A DNA stretch of 64,000 nucleotides from Rhododendron vialii (lineage: Eukaryota > Streptophyta > Magnoliopsida > Ericales > Ericaceae), in assembly GCF_030253575.1 (NCBI RefSeq), contig NC_080560.1:43167001-43231000 (forward strand), given 5' to 3'. The number at the start of each line of letters is the position of its first letter. Position 1 is the first letter of the stretch. Under the pieces are notes generated by a model. The model worked only from the letters and a program-made list of their open reading frames with translations, had not been told where the DNA came from and did not search any database. Below, piece by piece: positions 45,737 to 56,779 of this stretch. The translations under genes were made by a program, and so were the position numbers.

Positions 45737-45972
45737 CCCCTTGTAATTTCTGCTATAGTTTCCATTGCTTGGCTCGTTTTGCTATTGCCCTGGAACTTAT
45801 GCTTCGAAATTCAATTAACCTTTGCATTATAGATACTGAGCATCTAAAATTCCATTAACTTGACTACCACAACCTAGAAATTACTTTAGGTTTATGCCCA
45901 TCCTCATTTACTGTCCATTTGGCAAAATTGGTGAGTAAAGAGAAGAGAACAAGAGAATGTGAAGGATAATGA
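45737..45972 (+). repeat. 230-bp direct repeat, copy 1
   Basis: The stretch with 'cttgtaatttctgctatagt', 'ttatgcttcgaaattcaa' and 'acttgactaccacaacctag' is found again at 47730-47950 with scattered changes. Confidence 0.75.
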
Positions 45973-46689
45973 TATCTTTCTGGTGATTAGGATGAGAGTG
46001 TCCCACTGTCCCTACTTATTCTTCTTTTTCTCAGGTAATTCATGAGAATTCGGAAAACACATTTTGGAACTACGATTTTGCTTAAAATTGATGACTTGGC
46101 TGTGCTGCCACGGCAATCAGACGAGCCGATATCCAACTTGGAATCACAGCAGGGTGAAATCCCTGGGTCCAACCTCTATTTTCACATAATACATGATCTG
46201 AAAGAGAAGGGAAAACCATTAATTATAATATCAGCATTCTGTGGGGGGTTTGTGTGGGTTTTTTTGTTGTTCCTTGTATGGGGGAGATTAGGATTTTTCT
46301 TGTAGCTATGTTCAAGTTCTTCTTAGTTTATCTGAGCATTGCTTGAGAACATGAGTAGTGGCTTCTTCGTCTTGACATGGGTTTGTGGAAGAAAAGGAAA
46401 AACCATGAATTATAGTATCAGCTTTCTATGGGGTTTTGTGTGTTTTTTTTTTCTTTGGATGTGTGCATGTGTGTCAATATTTTAGCTGACGCTCTAGTAG
46501 TTTCCCTTGATGCCAGCTAAGTTGGTTTGAGTGAGTGTTGAAAACAACTTTCAAAACTCTGATATTGTATGGTGCATGGGTCATTTTACAGTTGAAGCTA
46601 TGCTCATGGAAATATTCCAAATTGAGAAACATTCTAACTAGTTTTCTAGCCTGGGAAGAGGCATTTTGATTCTCCGCCCCACCTCTGTG

Positions 46690-47340
46690 TTTTGAAATTG
46701 ATTGGTTTTAATTTCACTGAAATATGGCAGGTAGAATTCTTGTCGTTGAAACATTTGGTGTTTTGGTTCTTCCCATCTAACGAGGATTCATGTATTTATT
46801 TGTTTTTATTTTTTCAGGTTTGGAATATGTCCTTCGTGGGGTCTTTCTCAGAAGCTGTCACGCATTATAGGACCCAACAGAGCTCTTGAAGTTGAAGTGT
46901 TTTCAACAGCCATGGCCCTTAACTGCAGGACAAACTGAGAGGTGAGGTTTGGTGAATCATCTTGTTGATGAAAGCGAATTGCTGAAGAAAGCCCGGAAGT
47001 TGCAGAGGCTATTTTGAAAAATGATCAAGACTTAAGTTTTGAGGTATAAGTCGGTTATCAATAATGGCCTCAAGCTGGACCTGGGTCACACTCTTGCACT
47101 TGAAAAGGTTGTTTACAGTGTTTTTCCCATTTTTCATGTTTCAGATTGAACTAAAACCTGTTAGTGTTTCATGGATTTTGATTCTAATCAAACCTCACAG
47201 CTTGGGATTCATATCTAGAAGGTCCCCCTCTAGCTTGTTTAATGACTTTCTTTTTACCTTTAGTGATGGAACAATTGTTTCTCACATTTTGGATCTGCTA
47301 CTTCTTTCCTTTTAGTCCCTTCACCTTTTACAGTCTTTTT
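46690..47340 (+). pseudogene. Broken duplicate of ECHIA exon 2 with flanking introns
   Basis: On the plus strand 46819-47109 reads SWGLSQKLSRIIGPNRA, then GLVNHLVDESELLKKAR and RYKSVINNGLKLDLGH, ending LEK at the donor, as in ECHIA exon 2. Several frame breaks and at least one stop interrupt it. Similarity runs on into both introns: the pyrimidine-rich acceptor side ('tttttcag') and, downstream, 'gtgtttcatg.attttgatt' and 'cattttggatctgct'. It is therefore a DNA-level duplicate in inverted orientation to the parent, not a retrocopy. Exons 1 and 3 were not found nearby. Confidence 0.9.
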
Positions 47341-47700
47341 ATTTTTTGGTAATTTTGATTTTATTGAACCAGAACTGAAAAACAGGAGCACAGAGGCATC
47401 CCCCAGAACTAGAATGCAAACAGCAGGACTAACAAGTAAACTAGGGAACAAAGCTGCAAACAAAACTAGTAAAGGATAGCTTTTTAGAGCTTATCAACCG
47501 GCTGAGGCTGACAACAACAGAAGTTTAGAAGACTAAAGTACAAAGAACAGATACATACATCAACCAGAGGCAAACACATTAGCATATATGTTTTGCTGCC
47601 AATCAACACACACAAGTCTATTCTGATCTGACTTCTTGATATTCTTCCACGTATGAATGCAGCAACTCAAGATATTCTTTGTATGTTCTTGGTTTTCTTG
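47338..47700 (-). mobile_element. Probable LINE 3' end
   Basis: On the minus strand the piece ends '..ttctggttcaataaaatc' then 'aaaattaccaaaaaataaaa', a typical A-rich LINE tail. Upstream lies a low-complexity 3'-UTR-like stretch. It interrupts the ECHIA pseudogene intron. Confidence 0.4.
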
Positions 47701-47729
47701 TGAGAAGTAGCCTGCTTAATTGATTTTTT

Positions 47730-47950
47730 TTTCTTGTAATTTCTGCGATAGTTTCAATTGCTTGGCTCTTTTTGATAGTGCTCTGGAACTTTTGCTTCGA
47801 AATTCAACAAACCTTTGTGTTAGAGCATCTAAAATTCCATTGACTTGACTACCACGACCTAGAAATTCTTATTCATGTGTACTTTGGGTTTATGCCCCTT
47901 ATTTACTGTCCATTTAGCAAAATCAGTGAGAAAAGAGAAGAAAGGATAAA
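47730..47950 (+). repeat. 230-bp direct repeat, copy 2
   Basis: Second copy of 45737-45972, about 2 kb downstream, with the same order of phrases and an extra 'tgtgtactttgggtttatgc' variant. Confidence 0.75.
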
Positions 47951-49690
47951 GTTTGGGACAAAAGAAGAGAGAACAAGAGAATGATAAGGATAATGGTTTG
48001 TTTCCGCCTTAGTTGAGTAATTCATAAGAAAAAGAAGAGCAAGAAATGTTATCCTTGATATTGTCTTGTTCGGAAAATATAAACGAGAGATTGTAGAAGA
48101 GAAGATAGTTGTATTTTGCGAGTAAGAGGGGGGAAGACTGAAATAATTGCAAATCTCTGGTTTGTTCAAAAACTGAACAAATGGACTAGGAATGAGAGAC
48201 GTCAAGTGTATGAGCTATGAATTTATTTGAACCAGACCTTTCAATGTATTTTCAAACTGAGCTAGCTATTACAGTTTTGTTGTTTACAGTGATATACTAC
48301 ACACATTTTTGTTTGGGACGTAATATTAATCTTCTCTTATGATTTCCAGTGTGTAAGTTATGCAATTTATGTTGTAGGTTTTGTTAAACATCTATCAACA
48401 ATGACAAGGATAGGCTCAAGCTGTGGTTGCGCCTGCAGCAATTTGTCTTACCCTTCTTCCGATCGTCCAATCAGGTAATCTGATCCTTACTTTTTTGAAC
48501 TCATCTTTATCATCTATTTTTGTCGACTTGGGATCCATGGGTAGGAAGGAATGGGGAAAGAAAATTTTGCAACTGGCAGCAATGAGACTTAAACCCAAAT
48601 ATCATGTCCCGTAAAAGAGCACCAGGTCTAGTTGTCTATTTGGAAGTTCAAGTTCTGATCCTGTAGATGATATTTACCTCTTGACTCGTAATTGGCTATG
48701 GGTTTGGCTTGGCCACCTATGAGTATTAGCATTGAAAGTAATGCTGCTTTAGATCTCATACAAATGTGGTGTTCACTTGGAAAGTTTTTGTCACTTCCCT
48801 CTGGATCCTCTCGCAGGTGAAGAACAATACCATGTGGAACAATCCCAAATCTAATGTGATGCCACGAGCATGAGATCTGACTTACCTTGATTGATATTGT
48901 AGTGTACTTCTTTGGATATTTGATCTGATTCATTACTCAATATAAGCATACATGTGACTATTTTTCATTCTTGAAAAGTTTTTTTCTGTTTAAGGCTTGT
49001 TTTAATGTTTTGAACCAATTAGGTGCCTAAAAATGCTCAGCACAGGAGAAAAATGGAGGATGCTTTTCGAAGAACAAATAGTATGCTGTTATGGACATGA
49101 ACTGCCCTCTTTGGTTCAAATAAGACTTGCCTTTGGAAAATCACTACCACGATGGACTTCATACCAATAGGAACCATCTTAACCATGAACCAAGTCTGAA
49201 ATTAATTTGACTAGTTTTTCAATTTTCTCATTTTTATGCGATACAATATTTCGAAAAATCAATCATCATAAACGGAAAGTTGTGGCGGATGGTTGAAATT
49301 TTATTTCTATTTTTTGGAACTTGTTTGACATTATTGTCATTCTTGAACTCTCCAGGATCAAAGTAGTCAAGGATATAACACTTGTTCGCTGGAAGTTAAT
49401 GAACAAACATTAAGCTACTTGTTGAAGCAGGAGAGATACCTTCTTTGCTTGAAATGACATCTAGAAACAGCGAGTCTAAGAGTTGGCTTTATCTGCATTG
49501 GTTAAGTGACCAGGTTGCCATGAAAACAAGAACTGCATCTGCGCAGCTGGTGGGGTTCCTCTTTATCTGAAGTTAACCTTTTCGTTCCATCTACGCACGT
49601 CATAGTCGCAAAATGCTATGGAGTCCTTGAAAAACTTGCTTCAAACAGCAATGGAACTAAATTCTTTGTTGATGAAACTGGGCAGGGAAG
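47951..49690. other. No gene recognised
   Basis: Frames are short and disrupted. Phrases such as 'aatgagacttaaacccaaat' (about 48582) hint at an old SINE. Confidence 0.35.
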
Positions 49691-50140
49691 TTGCTGCAGC
49701 TTAGCTCAAGCTGTATTAGTGCAGATTAGTTAGTTTTGGCAGGGAAGTTAGCTAGCTCGTTTTTTATATATAGTGGAGAGCGGTTAGTGTGTAAAGATCA
49801 GGGAATTGAATTTTCTAGAGTTCTCTTTTAGTATTCCATTGGTTTAATAAAGATTCTTTCCTTCTCTATTTTTGTTTTGTTCCACCGTCGTCTTCTTCTA
49901 TGATTTTTTGTACTTCCTCTCATATTACCCTACTTATCAGAGGTATCAAAGCATTCTACCCTTGGAGCTCACTACCATGGTGTAAAACCAGAGCACGGGA
50001 ACAGAAGTGTACTGAGGAAGCCATTAGGCAATTGAAGGAAAATATAAATCAACAAGATAATTCCTTGAATGAAATCATGGATTTCATTGCAGCTTTACAT
50101 GATGGAATGAAAGGGTACATAGATAAAGGGAGGAGCTGAA
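49690..50140 (+). mobile_element. LTR-retroelement relic (LTR end, primer site, gag start)
   Basis: An LTR-like tail ('ggtttaataaagattctttc', a CT-rich end) is followed at about 49938-49955 by a decayed initiator-Met primer-binding motif (aggtatcaaagc). A short stretch then resembles the start of Ty3/gypsy gag (KTRAREQKCTEEAIRQLKEN). Everything beyond is missing, replaced by a LINE piece. A broken fossil, probably old. Confidence 0.55.
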
Positions 50141-50149
50141 CTAAGCGAA

Positions 50150-51480
50150 AGCCCAAGAAACTGCTAAAAGAAGCCTACATGATCCAACCAAAGGATGTAT
50201 AAGAAAAGGAAAAAGAAAAACAATGAGAGCAAAAACACGGGGGAAACCGATAGAGTACAAGAATCAATTTTTTTTTCTTGCATAATCCCCTCCAAACATC
50301 CCTTGAAGTCCTCGTTAAGATAGTCCTTCAGATTGAACTTGCTCTTGATCCAGACAGCTATCCTGGTCTTCACCAGATCCATAACGTCACATGCTTCTAT
50401 AGCCTTGTTATTGAACACTATCTCATTCCTTGCCAAGGATAATGACCACAAGATAACATAGAAACTGATATTCCAGATGTGTTTCTCTAGATTTTTGAAT
50501 GCAGGGCTAATCCAAAGAATATTCCACCAACGCATAAAATTCGACAATACCTGCCAAGAGAAGGAGCAAGTCAAGAGTAGGTGATCAGGAGTTCTTGTAT
50601 CTTTGGAACAAAGAGGGCACCCAGCTTGGTTTGAGTCCAGAATAATATTCCTCCTCAAAAGTTCAGATCTTGTTGCAACTCTACTGTGGATTGCCTGCCA
50701 TACATATACCTCCACTTTCAAAGGACAGGTTCTGCCATAATGAGAAAAGACAGGGATTTCCAGTGTAGGACCTGGATTCCCATGCGCTATATGCAGACTT
50801 TACTGAGAACAACACCCCTGGATCATCTATTCTGGAATTCTGTATCTTGTGCAGCAAGAGTCCTAGCTGTTCAATTTCCCAAAACAAAGAGAGACCTTCT
50901 AAACTGCAAATTCCAATCCCCATGGCTGTTGGAATTAGCCACTTGACAGATCAAGAAGTTCTTTTGAGTTGATAACATGTAGATCTAGGAAATAGAAGTT
51001 CTTTTGAGTTGATAACATGTAGATCTAGGAAATTCGTCTCTCTCAGGGATTGTTCACGTGACCATGTATCAGTCCAGAGTTTAACAACATTTCCTGCAAA
51101 CACCTTTATGCATAGTCCGTCAGGAATAATGTTACCAAGATCAGATTGTTCATTACCAACTGAGAGTATATCATGCCAAATTCTGTATGGATTTCTAGTT
51201 GAAGGTAATGCAGGTAGCCAACTGTCTTCCCCATACCTATATTTGCTTTTAAGAACCTTTACGCATAGGGAATTGTCCTCCTTATTGTATCTCCACCTCC
51301 ACTTAGCAAGCAAAGCACAATTATGCTCCACTAGTTTCTTGACACCCAAACCCCCATATTTTTTGCCTCTTGTGATGGAACCTCAGTTTACCTTGTGCAA
51401 TCTCTTTTTGTCAGCAGAATCACCCCATAGAGAGTTTCTTTGAAAGTGCATTCTTGACAACATAAGCTAAGGGAGATTTG
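50150..51480 (-). mobile_element. 5'-truncated LINE (L1-like), 3' part
   Basis: On the minus strand the order is the post-RT region (KYGGLGVKKLVEHN-type sequence, WRWRYNKEDNSLCVKVLKSK, KLWTDTWS) and then the zinc-finger-like reverse-transcriptase tail (VYVWQAIHSRVATRSELLRR, CPLCSKDTRTPDHLLLTC). Endonuclease and RT domains are absent. Reading shifts between frames near 50700-50950, and a 45-bp tandem duplication lies at 50955-51031. Dead copy. Confidence 0.85.
50955..51031 (+). repeat. Tandem duplication of about 45 bp in the LINE
   Basis: The phrase 'agttcttttgagttgataac' then 'atgtagatctaggaaat' occurs twice in a row, apparently identical. Confidence 0.8.
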
Positions 51481-51755
51481 TCGTTCTTCAAATTGATCAG
51501 CAATCCACCCATGAGCTGTAGCGATGGCCAATGCTATCTTTAAGTCACACCGTAAGGCGCGGGTTTGAGCTTGTCATGACTTCCTTTCCTCTAGGGAAGT
51601 GGTGTAGGCATGGTTTGAGTCAAGATTATTAGCTTCTCCGAAACTAAAACCAAAGAAGCGGGAGTAAAATTGCCTGCCTAGTTCTTCAAACCGTGTGCAA
51701 GCAGGAAGAGCCTTATGTACAGGGTACAAGCTTTTTTGGAAGAGGTTAGTAGTAC

Positions 51756-51860
51756 CTGAATTATTTCCTTTCGCAAAGGTTTTGTGCCCAACAAGGATAG
51801 CTCGGCCATTGTCGTGTAGAGCTCCAACCAAAATCTCACTTGCGCTTGCACTTCATTCAC
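51756..51860 (-). pseudogene. Single exon of a CtpA-type S41 peptidase
   Basis: A 105-bp block on the minus strand is bounded by an AG acceptor and a GT donor. It reads SASASEILVGALHDNGRAIL then VGHKTFAKG. This is the active-site exon of plastid carboxyl-terminal processing peptidases (D1 processing, thylakoid lumen), with the nucleophile Ser in SASASE and the general-base Lys in GHKTF. The Gly before SASASE is lost with a frame change, and no other exon was seen around it. A stray exon of a host gene. Confidence 0.75.
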
Positions 51861-52412
51861 CTGTTTAAGTGCAGACAAGTAAACAAAGTGGCACTCAATC
51901 TATAAGATCACTATACCTAATACTTTCATGTTTTAGCATTATAGCCACAATTCAAAGAAGAGCCTGCTCAAACAGAGACTTTTTTGAAAAAAACATGGCT
52001 TTTTCCTGGATGACATCAAAATTGGATTCTATCTATGTAGAATACAGGATGGAAATGGCATATATTCCAGGTAATTCGCTCATATATGCTCCTTGAGTAA
52101 AATGGTTTCCTAGAAAAGGGAACTTTAAGCAGAAGGTGAAGACTTACGAGCACAATAAGTGGATCATGAGTTAAGGCATGGCCATTAGCCATATTGCCAT
52201 CCCTCAATTGTGTTGAAAAGTGTCTCATTTCCATCAAGTCGTATTCGCGCAAGAGACATAAAATTTTTTTCCATATCAAATAAACTGAGATTATCAATTT
52301 AAATTCCTTGTCATAAGAAATTATCATTACCTACATGTATAATAATAACTGATAACAAAAATGGGTCATTAAAACAACAAAGCCCGATCCTGATCTTCAC
52401 TTCAAATCTCCC

Positions 52413-52658
52413 TTACATTTTCCCTGTCTCTATGACTACTACACTGTACTCTCCCCCAAGGCCATCAAATTGGTGACCCTTTAGCCCATCACGCAACATC
52501 CTCTGCATTTGATATTTCGAAGATAAAAACTCTAAATATTCAAAGATATCCTCCTTATGCGCTATGGGTATAGTATTAGAACTACCTATGAATGGATACT
52601 CGTTAACATGTCCATGTAGCAAAGCCATTGTTTTGCACATAGTCCAGCTTACTTGCAA
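52413..52658 (-). other. Unidentified coding-like fragment
   Basis: An 81-codon frame including HVNEYPFIGSSNTIPIAHKE, DIFEYLEFLSSKYQMQRMLR and GLGGEYSVVVIETGKM, then a stop. Composition and flow look like a genuine protein C-terminus. I do not recognise the family, and no upstream exon was found. Absent from the matching position in unit A. Confidence 0.35.
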
Positions 52659-53970
52659 TAATTAGAGAAATAGTGATATGGAGGAAAATTATTGATCGAG
52701 GCATGCATGCAGCGCTCTTCTTAGAGAAGATATGTCCCCTATAGCACCGGGTTGATTGAAATTCCACTCATATCACTATTGAGGTCATATTTATTGTCAT
52801 CCAGAATAAAATAAATGGGATTTACAAATATGTTCAACCGATTTTCCTTATTCTACAGTTAATTCAGCTAATAAACCTTTTTAAAGAGGTTTTAAAAGCT
52901 TTTTCCTAACACACGCACATCTATATTGCGGGATACCCCATCGTATCTTAGAAATTTCTACACAAAAGGGACATGGGTCATATATTTTTAGTTTATGAAA
53001 GAGAGGATACAAATTGTAGGATCATAGGTTTTGGCAACTATGCTTTATCGATCTCTCTTGTGAGAGAACCGACTATAGTCAAAGATCCAAGTATCGAAAA
53101 AGAAGATAGACCTGAATTACATAGGGTAACATGAAATGATAAAATTGATAGCCTTATTCTAATTGTACACAATTCAGACAAAAATTAAGCTTTTTTGCAA
53201 ACCTCAAAATGTGATGTCATCAGTTTTCTGAAGATTGACGCCGTTTATGAAGGAAGATTCAGTGAAATACAATGTATACACACCCAGGGAGAGAGAGATC
53301 GTGGGGGAAATGGGGACGACGACTGGTGTTCGGTTATCTGCTGGCATTCATTAGAAAGTCGCATATGACAGACGCGAGCTTGGTCTCTACTGGGGTCCAT
53401 TTAAAAACTCGCATCATGACCACGGGAGGTATATCAAAAACGACGCCGTCCGTACTTGTTAAGACTTTTTAGTTTCAACCTGCGAAGTACTTGAAAACAT
53501 AGAATTTGGAAATTGTGAGCCCATTCCAGTTTATCGTCATCATCAAAACCCTTAATGTTTTAGAGATTATCAAGAACATAGACCATGATCAATATCCTTT
53601 GAATCGAGTACTCATTGATACATAATCGCAGACGATAAGTATAAATTTTTTTTTGTAAAAATAGACTTGGTCACACTCTATCAAATCCGTTTCCGTGAAA
53701 CGACGTCGGATGCGTGCATTTTTGGATTGCAACGTGAGTTCGTCGAATTGTGATCTCATTTCGATGAATATTCACGATCGAAGTCGTTCAAGTTTTAGAG
53801 CTTGTAAAGAAGATAAACATTTTTAAAGATCATTTGTATCGAATTCTGAACGATGCATAATCGGAGATGATCAATGTGATTTTGTTTCTATGAAAATAGA
53901 ATTAGCCACACAGTATCAAACCCATTATAACAAAGATTAAATTCACTCCGACGAAGGGACGTCCCCGACG

Positions 53971-53979
<9 letters not shown>

Positions 53980-54007
<28 letters not shown>
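53980..54007 (+). repeat. (GA)n microsatellite
   Basis: About 14 GA units in duplication unit B. The matching place in unit A (about 44577) has only three or four units, showing post-duplication slippage. Confidence 0.8.
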
Positions 54008-54009
<2 letters not shown>

Positions 54010-54486
54010 TGTGGTTGTTCAGCAGAGAAGCAACTACTCGGCTGCTCACTATTCCATTGTAACAGGTCCGTTGATTTCAATTTTGTATAGCTTTCATTGT
54101 TCTTGGCAAAAACAAAAGTTGCTCACTACTCCATTCCTAGTTTGATTTCTATTTTTTTTTGGAAAGCAAAGGATTCGTTTTGATTTCTATTTTATTTATA
54201 TGAGATTTCATGTTCTCATTTGATTTTACCTTAATCTGTTGATGATCTCTTGTACACCTCTATTAATCTGCGACAACAAGGAATTTAATTCTTGCTCCAT
54301 TCCATGTTCAAATTGAGGCAATTGTCAAGGACTTTGCGTGTATTACTGTACGAGCTGTCGCTGAGCACTGGTTTTTGCTAGGGATAAATCCTTAGAATGA
54401 AATTGATTGCTTTTAGTTTGGACTTGCAACCCTTGAAGATATGTTTTGTTGTGAACTTGCGGTTTTTCTTCTACATACATAATTAA

Positions 54487-54899
54487 CATTAACGAAAAAT
54501 CTATGAGTACCGACCATTGGGGGAGAGAAAACGTACCGACGGCCGCCGGCGGGCCGTCTCCGGCCACCGGACGGCCGATCCGAGCCGTTCAAAAATTCTA
54601 AAAAATAAAACCGAGGGGGTCAACGCGGGAATCAAGGGCATCCGAGGTGTTTAGGGTGCTTGATCAAAGCACCCTTTTTTCGTGTATATATGTACACACA
54701 CATATATACACGAAAAAAGGGTGCTTTGATCAAGCACCCTAAACACCTCGGATGCCCTTGATTCCCGCGTTGACCCCCTCGGTTTTATTTTTTAGAATTT
54801 TTGAACGGCTCGGATCGGCCGTCCGGTGGCCGGAGACGGCCCGCCGGCGGCCGTCGGTACGTTTTCCCTCCCCGTGGTCGGTACATATAGCAACACTCC
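54487..54899. mobile_element. Palindromic GC-rich MITE, copy 3
   Basis: Almost identical to 30052-30457. Its left outer end matches copy 2's right outer end and vice versa, so the element is inverted relative to copy 2, yet the loop (about 54681-54712) reads in the same direction in both. The 9-bp repeat cataattaa flanks it (54478-54486, 54900-54908). Arms appear perfectly paired over about 175 bp. Confidence 0.85.
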
Positions 54900-54959
54900 C
54901 ATAATTAATATGAACAGAAAAATACATAAGAAAAGAGGGAGAGTAAAGCCTTCGCTCTT

Positions 54960-55230
54960 TGAAGCTCATGAGAGGCTCAAACCAAGCTCGATTAAGCTAC
55001 TACTCAGCTCGTCTAGCTTATGAGATATGTAAAATACAAACTACTCAAGATATATGAAAAAATCAAACTACTCATGATCGGCTCATGTTCGGCTTGATTA
55101 AAGCTCCTTTGAAATCGGCTCGTCTCATAAACATGCTATGCTTGAACATATTTTTGAAGCTTGTTAAGCTTTCAAACAAAACTTGATCAACCTCTTGCTT
55201 GGCTTGTTCGACTCATTAATCACCTCTAAT
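54960..55230. repeat. AGCTCG-type dispersed repeat
   Basis: Phrases 'aaaccaagctcgattaagct', 'gctcatgttcggcttgatta' and 'ggcttgttcgactcatt' parallel those in 1-260 and 36970-37465. Decayed. Confidence 0.5.
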
Positions 55231-55969
55231 CTTGAGTTTGTCCAAAAATTTTCTGAAGGTAAGATGTATCAATATGTCATGGGGATTGGTTTCACTGTTG
55301 GGTGTGTCTGAATGTGTCATGGGAGCTATCTGTATGTGAAGTTCGTTTCATTCTGTTTGTGTCATGCGGGTGCATCTTACATGGGAGGGATGTCATGGGA
55401 TCATGTGTCATAAGATGTAGCTTCAATGTTGGTATCCTGCTCCAAAGGGGTGTCATGGGGTCATTGAATTTGACATGGGGGGTGGGTTCAAAGCTGGGAT
55501 TCTGATTAGAATGGGGTGTTTTGAGTAAGGGGTCTGAGTTTCATTGGGGTTAAATTGAGGCGGTTTAAGTTCTGCAGGGTGTGCCAGCATGGGTATTGTC
55601 TTTTGGTAATTGAGTTATGGGTCAAGTCTTTGGTAAGTGAAATGAGGGTGTATGAGTCAGGGAGTATTTGGGGGTACACAATATTTGCTCAAGGATTGCT
55701 TGATGAAATGGAGGGTCACTATCAAGGAGTTTTGCGGTCAATAAGTGTTACTAACTTACTGTCAAGGGACTCTGCATATCACGTCATGGGGCATTTTGGA
55801 TTGTGGTTTGTATCTGCAGGTGGGTGTGTAGTTCTGCATAGCATGGGTGGTTTACATCTCAAGGGTCATTTTGTCTATTTATATTGCATCTGCAAAGACA
55901 TTGGGAGCATGTCAACTGCTGCAATTGTGGGCATCTTTTGGGTCTTGTTCTATTGTCGTGTTGGTGATT

Positions 55970-56340
55970 CCAATTTCGATTTTGTATAGCTTTCATTGGT
56001 CTTGGCAATAATATTTGCACATGGAAACAAAAACAAGAACGAAACTGCTCACTACTCCGTACCTAGTTTGAGACCATTTGTGTTTATTTGAGATTTCATG
56101 GTCCCTTGAATTTTACCTTACTCTGTTGACGATCTTTCCATGCCTATTAATGCGCAACAACAAGGAATTTCTTGCTCCATTGCATGTTTAAAATTAGGCA
56201 ATTGTCAAGTGCTTTGTGTATTACTGTACGAGTTGTTCGGAGCACTGGTTTTTACTTGAGATTTAGGTTCTTAGAATTGAAATGATTGCTTTCAGTTTGG
56301 ATTTCATCCCTTGAAGATACATTTTTGTGTGAACTTCCCT
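55970..56340 (+). repeat. Third partial copy of the duplicated segment
   Basis: Phrases 'tttgtatagctttcattggt', 'ctgctcactactccgtacct', 'gttgacgatctt' and 'ttcttgctccattgcatgtt' repeat the order seen at 44670-44990 and 54080-54410. It follows directly on unit B, so the block is partly tandem. Confidence 0.75.
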
Positions 56341-56779
56341 TTCCTATTTGCGGATGACTGATTTTTGTTTATGGAGTATAATCTCGATCATTACTGGTAT
56401 TCAAAATGGGTCCTTGATTTATATTGTCAACAAGCAGGCCAACACATGAACTTTTCAGATTTTGAATTATTTGTGAGTCCAAATATGGTGCATGTTGATG
56501 TTGATTTACTTCAAAGGATCATAGGAGTTTGTTGTGTGGCGAAACTGGCATTTACTTGGGGTCCGATTTAGATCTCACTAAAAGTAAGGGGAGTTTATTT
56601 CCAAGTGTCTTGGATCGAGTTCAATCCAGGTCGAGTAACTGGAAGGCACCCCTTTGCCCTTTTATCCTTTGCTTGTCACCTGATTTTGGTTAAACATGTG
56701 TTGTTGACTATTTCAAGCTATCAGTTTGGTTAACAGATACTCAGCATCTAAAATTGACATGAACTTTACTGTTAAACGC

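Larger units (their letters stand above)
52180..55920 (+). repeat. Segmental duplication, unit B
   Basis: Counterpart of 43103-45560, lengthened by extra sequence: a coding-like block at 52413-52658, MITE copy 3 (54487-54899) and an AGCTCG relic (54960-55230). After the insertions the match resumes at about 55435 ('ctccaaaggggtgtcatggg'). The MITE is absent from unit A, so it came after the duplication or was lost from A. Confidence 0.8.

Noticed and set aside
44500-46300. A gene in duplication unit A (frames 45145-45558 and 46042-46305)
   Set aside because: The frame is not conserved in unit B and no domain or consistent splicing is visible.
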